This document shows, in pieces, positions 26,139-36,183 of a DNA stretch of 64,000 nt (position 1 is its first letter; every line of letters begins with the position of its first letter). The notes beneath the pieces were generated by a model that saw nothing but the letters and a program-made list of their open reading frames with translations, was not told where the DNA came from and ran no database searches. The DNA is from Pleodorina starrii (Eukaryota; Chlorophyta; Chlorophyceae; Chlamydomonadales; Volvocaceae), in contig BRXU01000073.1 in assembly GCA_030267565.1 (NCBI GenBank), forward strand, positions 82,302 to 146,301. Reading direction: 5' to 3'. Made by a program: the position numbers and the translations under genes.

Positions 26139-27270
26139 CGCCGCATCCGCCCTGGCCCTGCTTGCGCTGCCCCGCGCATTGGGCTGGCCCGGCAGGCTGA
26201 CGCGGCCGCTGGCCTTGGCAGGGCTGGGGGTGGCGGCCTATTCGCTGGCGACGCGCTATCGCCCCGGACCGGGCGGCGGCATCGACCTGGATCAGCACCG
26301 GATGCTGGACGCCGCGCAGGGGGCGGCCTGCCTGGCGGCGGGACTGCGGGAAAGCGCCCCTAGGCCGCGCGCCTTTCTGACCGGATACGGCGCCTTTTCG
26401 CTGGCCGCCGCCGCCCTGACCCAGCCGCCGGGACCGCGGGGCGTCCCGTTGCCCCCTGCGGCGGTGACGCAGGATTGCGGGCCCGATGTGGCCCGGCTGC
26501 GCTGCGGCATCGTGAACGTCGCCTTCATCGGCCCGGCTGGCGCGGGGGACCGGGGGTGGTTCCTGGTCGATGCCGGCATCGCCGGCTCGGGCCCCGCCAT
26601 CCGGGCGGCGGCCCGGAGCCGTTTCGGCGATGCCCGCCCGGCGGCGATTCTTTTGACCCACGGCCATTTCGATCATGTCGGCGCGCTTGCGGACCTGGCC
26701 CGCGACTGGGATGCGCCGATCCTTGCCCACCGGGCCGAGCGCGGCTTTCTGGACGGCACGCGGTCCTATCCGCCGCCCGCGCCCGAAGTGGGGGGCGGCA
26801 GCATGGCGGAACTGTCGCCCCTGTTCCCGCGCGGGCCGGTCGACGTGTCGGACCGGCTTTCCGACCTGCCCGGCGACGGGACCATCCCCGGTCTGGACGG
26901 CTGGCAATGGATCCATACGCCCGGCCATGCGCCGGGGCATGTGTCGTTCTGGAACGCCGCGACCGGCACCCTGATCGCAGGCGACGCGATCAGCGCCACG
27001 CGGCAGGAATCGCTGTGCAGCGCCGCCCTGCAGATCCCGCATCTGCAAGGCCCGCCCGCCTATTTCACCACCGATTGGCACGCGGCCGGTCAGTCGCTGC
27101 GCCGGCTTGCCGCGCTGCGGCCGGACCGCATGATCCCGGGGCACGGCCCGGCCCTGGCGGGGCCGGATTTCCGGGCGGCTCTCGACCGGCTGGCGTGGGA
27201 CTTCGCCGCGCGCGGGCTGCCGCGCCGCAGCCGCTATGCCCGCCGGGACACCCTGGCGGACCGATCCTGA
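26107..27270 (+). CDS. Membrane-anchored metallo-beta-lactamase-fold hydrolase
   Basis: A 387-residue protein. Residues 1-115 hold several hydrophobic segments (ASALALLALPRAL, LTRPLALAGLGVAAYSLA, FLTGYGAFSLAAAAL). From about 135 it is a metallo-beta-lactamase domain with zinc ligands in LLTHGHFDHVG, HTPGHAPGHVSFW, LIAGDAIS and IPGHGPAL. This build fits a general MBL-fold hydrolase; the substrate is unknown. The ATG at 26107 lies within the patatin gene, 10 bases after GGAG. A start 9 bases earlier is also in frame. Confidence 0.85.
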   Translation: MIPPRLHARLDAASALALLALPRALGWPGRLTRPLALAGLGVAAYSLATRYRPGPGGGIDLDQHRMLDAAQGAACLAAGLRESAPRPRAFLTGYGAFSLAAAALTQPPGPRGVPLPPAAVTQDCGPDVARLRCGIVNVAFIGPAGAGDRGWFLVDAGIAGSGPAIRAAARSRFGDARPAAILLTHGHFDHVGALADLARDWDAPILAHRAERGFLDGTRSYPPPAPEVGGGSMAELSPLFPRGPVDVSDRLSDLPGDGTIPGLDGWQWIHTPGHAPGHVSFWNAATGTLIAGDAISATRQESLCSAALQIPHLQGPPAYFTTDWHAAGQSLRRLAALRPDRMIPGHGPALAGPDFRAALDRLAWDFAARGLPRRSRYARRDTLADRS

Positions 27271-27364
27271 CCCGGCCGGGCCGGAACGATCCCGGACAAG
27301 GGGGTTGTCCAGGGTGGATATGGCCCCCCAAAGCGCATAAAGATCCAACAGAGGCAGGCGAACG

Positions 27365-28380
27365 ATGGACCAGCAGCACAAGGACATCGTTGCCATCGGT
27401 GGTTCGGCCGGAAGCGGAGAGGTGCTTCAGACGATCCTGAAGAACCTGCCGTCCAACCTTCCGGCAAGCATCTTCATCACGACCATGTCCCTGCCCATTC
27501 GACCGGCATTCTCTCCGCGACCCTCAGCAGCCGGAGCGCATTGCCGGTCTCTACCGCCATCGACGGACAGCCGGTCGAACCCGGCCATGTCTATGTGGCA
27601 CCGCCCGACGGACATCTTCTGGTGATTGGCGACACGATCCGCTTGGGTGTGGGCCCGCGCGAGAACATGGCCCGCCCGGCCATCGACCCGATGTTTCGGT
27701 CCGTGGCCCTGTCCTTTGGCCCGCGCGCCGTGGGGCTGGTGCTCTCGGGGATGCTCGACGATGGCGCCGCCGGTCTGCACGCGATCAAGTCCTGCGGCGG
27801 CACCACGGTCGTGCAGCATCCCCTGGACGCCGCCTCGGACGAGATGCCGCTGGCTGCGCTTCAGGCGACCGAGGTGGATCATGTCGAGCGCGCCGATGAT
27901 CTTGCATCCACCATCGTCGACATTGTCGGCACCGTCACGACCGCCGAGCATCATCCCTCGGACGCTTTGCGGCTGGAAGTCGAGATCGCGGCAGGGCGCC
28001 GTCTGGGCAGTTCGGAACTGCAGAAGATCGCCGACCCCAGCCCGATGTCCTGCCCGCACTGCCAAGGGGTTCTGTCCGAAGTGCGCGACGCGCGGCCGCT
28101 TCGCTATCGCTGCCAGATCGGCCACGCCTATACCGCCGAATCGCTGGCTTCCCATATGATCGGCCATGTCGGCGAGGCCATCCGCGTCGCCATGCGGGTG
28201 ATGGAGGAACGCGTCACCTTGGTCGAGCACATGGCGCGGGACGCCCGTACGACAGGCCGCAAGGCCGTGGCCGAGCTTTACGACGCGCGGGCCGCCGAGT
28301 ACCGCGGCTATGCAGAAACGCTGCGCAATGCCGCGATGACCACATTGGATACGGATGGACCGGCGCGGATGAGAGAATAA
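27365..28380 (+). pseudogene. CheB-type methylesterase without receiver, frameshifted
   Basis: The frame begins MDQQHKDIVAIGGSAGSGEV, with the catalytic serine in GGSAG. At about 27485 one base is missing: the sequence passes from FITT to the frame reading VPAHSTGILSATL. That spot should read THVPAHSTG with the catalytic histidine. The second frame runs cleanly to 28380 and includes LSGMLDDGAAGLHAIK (catalytic aspartate) and a C-terminal zinc-ribbon-like CPHC...CQIGHAY region. There is no N-terminal receiver, so this is the lone-CheB type found with fused CheB-CheR sensors. As read it makes only an 86-residue stub. Confidence 0.85.
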
Positions 28381-28439
28381 GGAAAGGCTTTTTTCTGCCA
28401 GGGAAACGCCTATCATGACTCTTCTTAGGATGAAGTCCC

Positions 28440-31400
28440 GTGAACGAAGAAGAACAAGAAGCACAGCTTAGGACGGGTCATCCCGAAGTCTCCGTCACGC
28501 CCCTGGCCGTCGTGGGTCTGGGCGTTTGCGCCCGTTCCTTGCCGACCTTCCGGACGATCTTCGAGGAATTGACCAAGCCGATGGGCGCAGCCTTTCTGGT
28601 CGCGGTGCGCCAGAACGAAGGGCTGGACGTGGCAACCGTGATGGACGCACTGCAAGGACATCCGGCGCCGTAGGTCAGCATCGCGCAGAACGGCGCGGCG
28701 CTGGCCCCGGATCATGTCTATGTCTGCGGGCCCGACGACATGATGACGATCGTGGACGGCCATCTTCATGTCAGGCCCTCGACCGAGCCGGTCGGCCATC
28801 GCGGCACCATCGACGCGCTGCTGATCTCGCTGGCCGAGCATGCCCATGAACGTGCGGTCGTCGTCATCCTTTCCGGCCTTGGAAGCGACGGCACCGCCGG
28901 GGTGACGGCGACCAAAAGGTTCGGCGGCCTGTCGATTGCCGAACTGGGGTCCGCGCAGCACCAGTCGAGCAATGGCGCGGGACCCTTCGGCGTGGTCGAC
29001 CTGCATCTGCCCGCCGATGCGATCGTCGGACAGATCAGGCGCTATGTGTCCAGCCTGGAGCCGGTCGGCGCCGCCGACGACGAGGTGCCCTCCGATCTTG
29101 AGGCGCATCTGACGCAGATCACCACCGTCCTGCGCAATGTCACCGGCAACGATTTTCACGGCTACAAGCGCGGCACCTTCACCCGCCGGGTGCAGCGCCG
29201 CATGCAGGTGCTGCAGATCGACACGATCGAGGCCTATGTGGAACGGTTGCGCGGCGACCGCGAAGAGGTGCAGAACCTGTTCCAGGATCTGCTGATCGGC
29301 GTCACCCAGTTCTTCCGCGACCCGGCCGAGTTCGATGCGCTGAACGCCGAGATGTCCCGGTTGTTCGAGGGCAAGGGGCCGCAGGATCACTTGCGGGTCT
29401 GGGTGCTGGGATGCGCCACGGGCGAGGAAGCCTATTCCATCGCAATCCTCTTGCGCGAACACATGGCGCAGATGGATCACCCGCCCGAAGTGCAGATCTT
29501 CGCCACCGACCTCGACGCGCGGGCCTTGGGGATGGCGCGGGCGGGCCGGTATTCCGCCAGCATCGCCACCCATATCCGCCCCGACCGGCTTGCGCGCTGG
29601 TTCATCCGCGAAGGCGACACCTATTGCGTGTCCAAGGAACTGCGCGAGATGTGCATCTTCTCGCCCCACAACGTGGTCAAGGATGCGCCGTTCTCCAGGA
29701 TCGACATTCTGTCCTGCCGCAACCTGCTGATCTATCTGACCAGCGAATTGCAGGATCGGGTCATGCCGATTTTCCACTTTGCCCTGCGACCAGGTGGCGT
29801 CCTGTTCCTTGGCTCGTCCGAGAACGTCACCCGGCATGGCAAGCTTTTCGCGCCCGTGGACCGCAGGAACCGCGTGTTCCGCAGGTTGGAAACCGCGGCG
29901 CGGGTCATTCCCGATTTTCCGCTAAGCTCGCGCGTCAAGGGCGTCGGCCTGGCCGGCTTCATGCCCGAGCCGATGATGTCGCCCGCCCGCCTTGCCCATA
30001 CCGTCAGCCGCCAGGCCGAAGCCGTGGCCGAACGCTATGCCCCCAGCTATGTCGTCGTGGACATGCAGGGGGACGTGCTGCATTTCTCGGGGCGCACGGG
30101 CCGGTATTTCGAACCCGCGGCAGGGGCCGCGAGCCTGAACCTGATGAGCCTTGTTCACCGCGACCTGCGCCTTGACATGCGGTCCGCCTTGCAGCGCACC
30201 GTGGCCGAGGGCGAGCGGGTCGAAGTGCCGGGCGTGCAGATGCGGCGTGACGACAAGACGCATGCCGTCAACATCATCGTCGAGCCCCTTGGATCGGGCG
30301 ACATCACCTCGCTGATGGTGCTGTTTCACGAAGCAAGCGTCATTGCCGAGGGCAGCGCCGCTGCCGGCGGCCGCCTGACCAGCGACGAACATGTCCAGCG
30401 GCTGGAGAACGAGCTGCGGGTGACGCGCGACCGGCTTCAGGCCACCATCGAGGAGCTTGAATCCACCAACGAAGAGCTGAAGTCCTCGAACGAGGAATAC
30501 CAGTCCATCAATGAGGAGCTGCAATCCGCCAACGAGGAGCTGGAAACCTCGAAGGAGGAACTGCAATCGGTCAACGAGGAATTGCAGACCGTCAACGGAG
30601 AGCTGACCCACCGCGTCTCCGAACTCGACCGGGCCAATTCCGACCTGAAGAACCTGCTGGAAGCCACGCAGATCGCCACGGTGTTTCTGGACAACGATCT
30701 GCGGGTCCGCAACTTCACCCCGGCGGCGACCGAGATATTCCATCTGCTGGACACCGATGTCGGGCGTCCGCTGGATCATGTCGTCTCTCGGGTGGCCTAT
30801 CCGGAACTGCCTGACGACATCCGCCGCGTCCTGAAATCGCTTGCCCCGGCGGACCGGCAGGTCAGCGCGCATTCCGGCGACCGCCAGTAAGCGGCCCGCG
30901 TGCTGCCTTATCGCAGCGTGGACACCCTGGCCGAGTTCTGCATCGACATCTCGGGGCGCAAGGCGACCGAGCCGCCCTGCGCAAGAGCGAGGAACAGTTT
31001 CGCGAATTCGGCGAAGCCTCGTCCGACGTCCTGTGGATCCGGGACGCGGACAGCCTGCATTGGATCTATCTGACCCAGGCATTCGAGACGATCTATGGTC
31101 TGGATCGCGGCCAGGCGCTGGAAGGAGACAATTTTCGCACCTGGACCGAGCTGATAGTTCCCGAGGATCGCGACCACGCCATCGAACAGATCCGCCGCGT
31201 CCGCAAGGGCGAGCGGGCCAATTTCGAATACCGGATCCAGCGGCCCGTGGACCAGGAAATCCGCTGGCTTCGCAACACCGACTTTCCGCTGTTCGGAGAG
31301 GACAGGACGGTGCGCCAGATCGGCGGCATCGGCCGCGACATCACCGACGAGCGGGCCACCGCCAAGCGAATGGAGATTCTGGTCGCCGAATTGCAGCATC

Positions 31401-31998
31401 GGACCCGCAATCTGATGGGGGTGATCCGGGCTGTAGCGGACAAGACCTTGCGCAACAGTGCGGATCTGACCGAATTCGAGGAGAATTTCGTCGGTCGCCT
31501 CGAAGCCCTCGCACGGGTCCAGGGACTGCTGTCGCGCCTGTCGGAAGGGGACCGGGTGACCTTTGACGAGTTGCTGCGATCCGAACTGTCGGCCCATGGC
31601 GCTCAGGACGGCACGTCCGCGGGCCTGCGCCTGAAGGACCGGCGGGTGTGCGGCTGCGTTCATCCACGGTCCAGATCCTGGCCCTGGCTCTGCATGAGCT
31701 GGCGACCAATGCCGTCAAGTATGGCGCCCTGAGCCAGCCCGACGCGCAGCTTGTCGTTCGGTGGTGGCTCTCCGATCCCGAAGCGGGCGAACTGCCCTGG
31801 CTTCACATCGACTGGCACGAGACATGCGTGGATTTCAGCCCGAAGGATTCAAGCCTGTGGACTTCGGGACAGGGCCGCGAATTGATCGAGCAGGCATTGC
31901 CTTATCAGTTGGGCGCCCGGACGACATATAGCCTGGAGGACAAGGGAGTCCACTGCACCATAGCAGTTCCGCTGGCGCGAAGGGACCATCGGCCATGA
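28440..31998 (+). pseudogene. Fused CheB-CheR-PAS-HWE histidine kinase, multiply broken
   Basis: Domains in order: CheB-like (28440-29070), CheR methyltransferase (29100-29900, VLGCATGEEAYSIAILL), a PAS-like segment, a coiled coil of repeated NEEL units (30440-30610), PAS, PAS, and an HWE-type kinase. The kinase has ELQHRTRNLMGVIRAV (phospho-histidine box), ALHELATNAVKYG (N box) and DWHETC. Breaks: TAG at 28671, TAA at 30888 (tyrosine expected), a one-base loss near 30968, and a frameshift near 31645. The CheB part also lacks its catalytic motif: GLGVCARS replaces GIGASAGG, and the histidine of the usual VVVQHL is missing. The longest intact piece is 28740-30890. The 3' end overlaps the receiver gene at 31995. 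Confidence 0.88.
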
Positions 31999-32363
31999 CG
32001 GACGCCTTGCTGCGCGAGCGGCATATCCTGGTCGTCGAGGACGACTTCCTGCTTGCTTCCGAACTGTGCCGCGCACTGGAACAAGCAGGCGCAACCATCG
32101 TCGGGCCTGTTCCCGATCTTCCCGCCGCGCTGGATCTGATAGCCTCGGCCCCTGTGGTCCAGGGCGCGATTCTGGATGTGAACCTGCGCGGTCAGATGGT
32201 CTTTCCCGCAGCCGACATGCTGATCGAACGGAACCTGCCGTTCCTGTTCGCCACCGGTTATGATCAGGCGGTCATTCCGCCAAGGTTCTGCCATGTCCTC
32301 CGGCTGGAAAAGCCCATCGCCCCCGCAGAGGCGGTCCGCGCGCTCACCGGCATATTGCTGTGA
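31995..32363 (+). CDS. Single-domain response regulator
   Basis: A 122-residue receiver with no output domain. The acidic pair is in ILVVEDDFLLASEL and the phospho-acceptor in AILDVNLRGQMVFP. Like the other receivers here it has ATGYDQAVIP in place of the usual threonine loop, and a lysine in RLEKPIAP. The ATG overlaps the stop of the decayed HWE kinase, its likely former partner. It is intact although the kinase is not, and closely resembles the dead receiver at 20386. Confidence 0.9.
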   Translation: MTDALLRERHILVVEDDFLLASELCRALEQAGATIVGPVPDLPAALDLIASAPVVQGAILDVNLRGQMVFPAADMLIERNLPFLFATGYDQAVIPPRFCHVLRLEKPIAPAEAVRALTGILL

Positions 32364-32399
32364 GGCATGCCACATCGCTTGCTCGTACCAAATGCGCTG

Positions 32400-32728
32400 G
32401 CTTGCCGAGTCTCACGTCACGCGGCGGAGCGATCTCTGGAGGCGGGCGCCGCTCCTCGTCCTGCATGCGCTTGACCTCGATCTTCTGCGCGTGGCGCGCT
32501 TCGATGCAGATCGTCGTACTCCCTCTTCCGACAAAGCATGGTAGAACCATGTCGAAAGTGGGCCAGTCTCGAAACCACGCGTTTTACCTGTGGCGCCTGC
32601 TTACGGATGATGTCTGCCAATAGCGCTGGATCTGAAGCGCACTTCCCTCGCCAAATGCGCGAGCGGTTTTGCCGGATCGAGATCGCGGTATCTTTCGGTG
32701 AAACGTCCAAACCGATATACTGCTCCAT
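32400..32728 (-). pseudogene. IS110-family transposase, N-terminal remnant
   Basis: The minus frame from 32728 reads MEQYIGLDVSPKDTAISIRQ, then WRGKCASDPALLADIIRKQA. This is the start of an IS110 transposase, with the first catalytic aspartate in GLDVS. The match shifts frame near 32560 to TICIEARHAQKIEVKRMQDE and ends near 32400. The C-terminal half with the serine motif is missing, so it is inactive. Confidence 0.75.
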
Positions 32729-32799
32729 GGCTGCTCTTCATACGGCGCCTGGGCCCGGTGCAGATCGTGAGCCCGTTTTCCCTCTTATCGGGGAGCAAC

Positions 32800-32955
32800 C
32801 ACCTCGCAAGCAAAGCAGGATAGCGGGGGGCCAGTCGCACCGCGATTACCCCATGTTCAACAACCGCCTGCACAGCGCCCCCGGTCACGTCACGCCGAAC
32901 GAAGCAGAGGAGGCCTTCTACGCAAGCTTGAACGCTGCCGAAAAAGCCGCCTAAT
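32800..32955 (+). pseudogene. IS3-family transposase, C-terminal remnant
   Basis: The last 35 residues of a plus-strand frame, FNNRLHSAPGHVTPNEAEEA then FYASLNAAEKAA, resemble the tail of an IS3-family OrfB transposase. Nothing of the core precedes it. It lies between the IS110 scrap and otnC, about 100 bases from the otnC stop, so the downstream end of the otn operon may have been lost to IS activity. Confidence 0.6.
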
Positions 32956-33052
32956 CGGTGAACCAGAAACTCTCCGGCAACCCCGGTCCGGTTCGTTGCC
33001 CTGCCTTGACCCCAAACCCGCCGCGTGCATGCGCCGGAGGCCCACGGCGCTT

Positions 33053-33694
33053 TTACCGCGATACACCGCCGAAGCGTCGTTCCAGCTCTGCCACCTGGTC
33101 GGGCGAGAGCAGCCGGACGGGCAGTCCGCGCAGCAGGATCGCCAGGCGCGCCGTTTCCTCGAGTTCCTCGGCGGCGTGGACGGCCGATAGCAGGTCGCGC
33201 CCCGCGACCACCGGCCCGTGGTTGGCCAGCAGGACGGCGGCATTCCGCCCCCCACGCGCCCGGATCAGGTCCCCCATCGCCGGGTCGCCCGGCGGCACGT
33301 AGTCCAGCAGCGGCACCCGGCCCACGCGCATGACCACATAGGGGGTCAGGGGCGGAACGCAGTCCTCGGGGTCCTGGGCGACAAGGCAGGACAGCGCCGT
33401 CGCATGGGTCGAATGCAGGTGCACCACCGCCCCGGTGCCGGGCCGCGTCTCGTAAAAGGCGCGGTGCAGGAACACCTCTTTCGAGGGCCTGTCGCCGCCG
33501 ACATGGGACCAGTCGCGGTCCAGCTTCGAAATGCGCCCGGCGTCCAGGTGGCCCAGGCTGGAGTTCGTCGGCGTCATCAGCCAGCCGTCCGGCAGCGCCA
33601 CGCTGATGTTGCCGGCCGTGCCGACCGAAAAGCCGCGCTGGAACAGCGAGGCCGCCAGCCGCACCAGTTCGGCGCGCAGATCGTCCTCGGTCAT
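33053..33694 (-). CDS. otnC: 3-oxo-tetronate 4-phosphate decarboxylase (class II aldolase family)
   Basis: A 213-residue class II aldolase/adducin-fold enzyme. OtnC decarboxylates 3-oxo-tetronate 4-phosphate to dihydroxyacetone phosphate. Substrate and metal motifs include GTAGNISVALPDGWLMTPTN, SKEVFLHRAFYE with the active-site acid, and zinc ligands in VVHLHSTHATALS and the later LLANHGPVVAG. It overlaps otnK by 4 bases (ATGA). The pair degrades four-carbon acid sugars such as threonate or erythronate. The dehydrogenase and isomerase genes usually found with them are absent here. Confidence 0.88.
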   Translation of the reverse strand: MTEDDLRAELVRLAASLFQRGFSVGTAGNISVALPDGWLMTPTNSSLGHLDAGRISKLDRDWSHVGGDRPSKEVFLHRAFYETRPGTGAVVHLHSTHATALSCLVAQDPEDCVPPLTPYVVMRVGRVPLLDYVPPGDPAMGDLIRARGGRNAAVLLANHGPVVAGRDLLSAVHAAEELEETARLAILLRGLPVRLLSPDQVAELERRFGGVSR

Positions 33695-34944
33695 GGCCGG
33701 TCCTCCATCCCGTCCAGCGCGCGGGCAAAGAAATCCTCGGCCCCGAAGTTGCCCGATTTCAGCGCCAGCGCAAGGCCGGATGCCGCACGCAGCACCGGCA
33801 CGCCCGGGTCGATCTCGGCCCCCACCTCCAGCGCGCCGGGGGCGAGCGCCGAGACGACCGCGCCCGAGGTCTCGCCCCCCGCGACCACCAGCCGGGTCAC
33901 GCCGGCCGCGACCAGCGCGCGGGCCAGGTCGCCGAAGAACCCGTCGAGTCGCGCCGCCACCGCCTCGCGCCCGTACTCGGCCTGCATCCGCGCCACCTGC
34001 TCGGGGCTGCCCGAGGAGAACGCCAGCGGCGCCTGCGCCACCAGCGCCAGCAGCTGCCGCGCCACCGCCTCTGGCGTCAGCGTCCCGGCCATGACGGCAG
34101 GCACGTCGATCTCGATCACCGGATGGGCCGCGCGATGATGCTCGATCTGGCGCCGGGTCATGCCCGAGCAGCTGCCCGCCAGCACCACCCCCGGCCCCGG
34201 CGCGGTGCGCCGCGGCGCCGCGACCCCCGGTCCCGCCACGTCCAGGTTCTGCGCCAGCCCCAGCGCGATGCCCGAGCCGCCCGTGACCAGCCGCGCCCCT
34301 GCGAGCGCGGCGCCGATCGCCATCAGGTCCTCGTCCGAAGTCGCATCGGTGACGACCAGCGTGGCATCGCTTGCCTCCAGCGCCGCCCGGATCGCCGCCG
34401 CGCCCTGCCGGACCACGCAGAGCGGCACCAGCCCGACCGGCCCCGTGCCCTGCCGGCCCAGCCAGCGGCGCAGGTCGGGGTCGGTCATGGGCGTCAGCGG
34501 GTGGTCCTGCATGCCGCTTTCCGACAGCAGCCGGTCGCCGACGAACAGGTGGCCCTGATAGATCGTGCGCCCCATGGTCGGAAAGGCCGGGCAGACCACC
34601 ACGCCGCGCGCGCCCAGCCGGTCGGCCAGGGCCATCGCCACCGGGCCGATGTTGCCCTGCGGCGTCGAATCGAAGGTCGAGCAGTATTTGAACACCACCT
34701 GCCTGCAGCCCTGCGCCAGCAGCCAGTCGAGCGCCGCCAGCGACTGCGCCACCGCCCGGTCCGCCGGGATGGAGCGGCTTTTCAGCGCCACCACCCCGGC
34801 CTGCACCGAGGGCTCGGCGGGCCGGTCCGGCACGCCCAGGTATTGCACCACATGCAGCCCGGGGCTCGCGCCATGGCCCCGCGCCAGCGTGTTCGCGATG
34901 TCGCTGGCCCCCGTGAAATCGTCCGCAATGACCCCGATCAGCAT
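33691..34944 (-). CDS. otnK: 3-oxo-tetronate kinase (four-carbon acid sugar kinase)
   Basis: A 417-residue member of the DUF1537 (four-carbon acid sugar kinase) family. It phosphorylates 3-oxo-tetronate for OtnC. The N-terminal MLIGVIADDFTGASDIANTL and KYCSTFDSTPQGNIGP are family signatures for sugar binding. The C-terminal nucleotide-binding part has LVVAGGETSGAVVSAL and GAEIDPGVPVL. It is the first gene of the visible operon and has no regulator beside it. Confidence 0.9.
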   Translation of the reverse strand: MLIGVIADDFTGASDIANTLARGHGASPGLHVVQYLGVPDRPAEPSVQAGVVALKSRSIPADRAVAQSLAALDWLLAQGCRQVVFKYCSTFDSTPQGNIGPVAMALADRLGARGVVVCPAFPTMGRTIYQGHLFVGDRLLSESGMQDHPLTPMTDPDLRRWLGRQGTGPVGLVPLCVVRQGAAAIRAALEASDATLVVTDATSDEDLMAIGAALAGARLVTGGSGIALGLAQNLDVAGPGVAAPRRTAPGPGVVLAGSCSGMTRRQIEHHRAAHPVIEIDVPAVMAGTLTPEAVARQLLALVAQAPLAFSSGSPEQVARMQAEYGREAVAARLDGFFGDLARALVAAGVTRLVVAGGETSGAVVSALAPGALEVGAEIDPGVPVLRAASGLALALKSGNFGAEDFFARALDGMEDRP

Positions 34945-35147
34945 GATCCGCCCCCCTGTCCCAACAGCGCCCGCAACCGTTCTACCGCCGCTTGCGGGCT
35001 CGCGAAAACAGGAATGTCCGTCGAAAGGGCGTCTTTGGCTTGTCCCGGTGGGCGCGCGGCCGTCAATCCGATGGAGTTCCGGGCCAGCGCCATGCTAGCC
35101 TGCCGAACCGGCAGCAGGCCAGAGTACCGCGCTTCGTTGTCGCCCAC
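34938..35147 (-). other. Possible C-terminal scrap of a larger gene upstream of otnK
   Basis: On the minus strand, just before otnK and overlapping its start by a few bases, a frame ends DIPVFASPQAAVERLRALLG. That ending resembles the C-terminus of NDP-forming acyl-CoA synthetase-like proteins. The earlier part shows no family likeness. It could be the tail of a deleted gene or chance coding. Confidence 0.25.
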
Positions 35148-35165
35148 GTACAGGAAGAACCGCTC

Positions 35166-35888
35166 ATGTCCATTCGTGTCGGTGTCGCCGGCTGGTCCAT
35201 ACCCTCCGCGCTTGCCGGGCGGTTTCCGTCAGAAGGCACGCATCTCGAACGCTATGGCGCATGCCTTTCGGCCGTCGAGATCAACAGCAGCTTCTACCGG
35301 CCGCACCGGCGCGCGACATACGAACGCTGGGCGGCAAGCGTGCCACCCGGGTTCCGCTTCTCGGTCAAGCTGCCGAAAGCCATCACGCATGAGCGCCGAC
35401 TGGAGGACTGCACGGCGCTGGTCGAGCGCTTCGCCGAGGAAACGGGCGGCCTGGGCGACAAGCGCGGTCCGATCCTGGTTCAGCTTCCCCCGAGCTTCGC
35501 CTATCCCGGCGAGCGCGCGGAACGTTTCTTTGACGAGCTGCAGACCGCAATCACCGGGCCCATCGTGCTGGAGCCGAGACATGCCAGCTGGTTCCAGCCG
35601 GACATCGACCACATGCTGGAGCGACGGCGGGTGTCGCGGGTGGCCGCGGACCCGGCAAAACCGCCAGCTGCCGCGCAGCCCGGTGGCTGGAGCGGGTTCG
35701 TCTATTTCCGACTGCACGGATCACCGCGGATGTACGAATCGACCTATGGACAGGACGCCATCGAAGCGCAAGCAGAGCGCGTCGCCTCCCTCGTTCAGCG
35801 CGGTATCGATGTCTGGACGGTCTACGACAACACCACCTACGGCGCGGCCACGCAGAACGCTTTTGAACTGATGGAGGCACTTCGGTGA
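35166..35888 (+). CDS. DUF72 (YecE-like) protein
   Basis: A 240-residue TIM-barrel-like DUF72 protein. GVAGWSIPSALAGRFPSEGT and LERYGACLSAVEINSSFYRP are typical of the family, as are FRFSVKLPKAITHERRL and YFRLHGSPRMYESTYG. Its biochemical role is not known. The ATG at 35166 sits 7 bases after AGGAAGAA. It is a lone gene between the otn operon and the second IS complex. The 295 bases after it hold a weak hairpin (36005-36026) and the 5' part of the IS256 element, but no other gene. Confidence 0.9.
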   Translation: MSIRVGVAGWSIPSALAGRFPSEGTHLERYGACLSAVEINSSFYRPHRRATYERWAASVPPGFRFSVKLPKAITHERRLEDCTALVERFAEETGGLGDKRGPILVQLPPSFAYPGERAERFFDELQTAITGPIVLEPRHASWFQPDIDHMLERRRVSRVAADPAKPPAAAQPGGWSGFVYFRLHGSPRMYESTYGQDAIEAQAERVASLVQRGIDVWTVYDNTTYGAATQNAFELMEALR

Positions 35889-36183
35889 CGTCAGATGCGG
35901 TGCAATGACCTGCTTCGGAAGAATACGCTCGCCAACAGCTCAGTTTGACGACGCCGCCGAACCGCCACCATCCTGCCGTCCCGCCATCAAGGTCACATAA
36001 TTAAAGGCCCCGCGCCAGCGGGACCTCAGGTAGCAGAATTATCCTATGCGTCAACGCCATCGCTCTGGAGGACAGGAACCTTTTCCTTGGTTTCCTTGGT
36101 GACGTCCCAGGTCGTTGTGTAGCTTTCGGTGGCTATCGGGTTTCTCGGTAGGGTCGGGTTGCTGAGCCAACCTAAACCGATGG

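Noticed and set aside
36005..36026. Hairpin after the DUF72 gene as a terminator
   Set aside because: The stem has a mismatch and no T run on the plus strand; the T-rich side is on the minus strand, where no gene leads into it.
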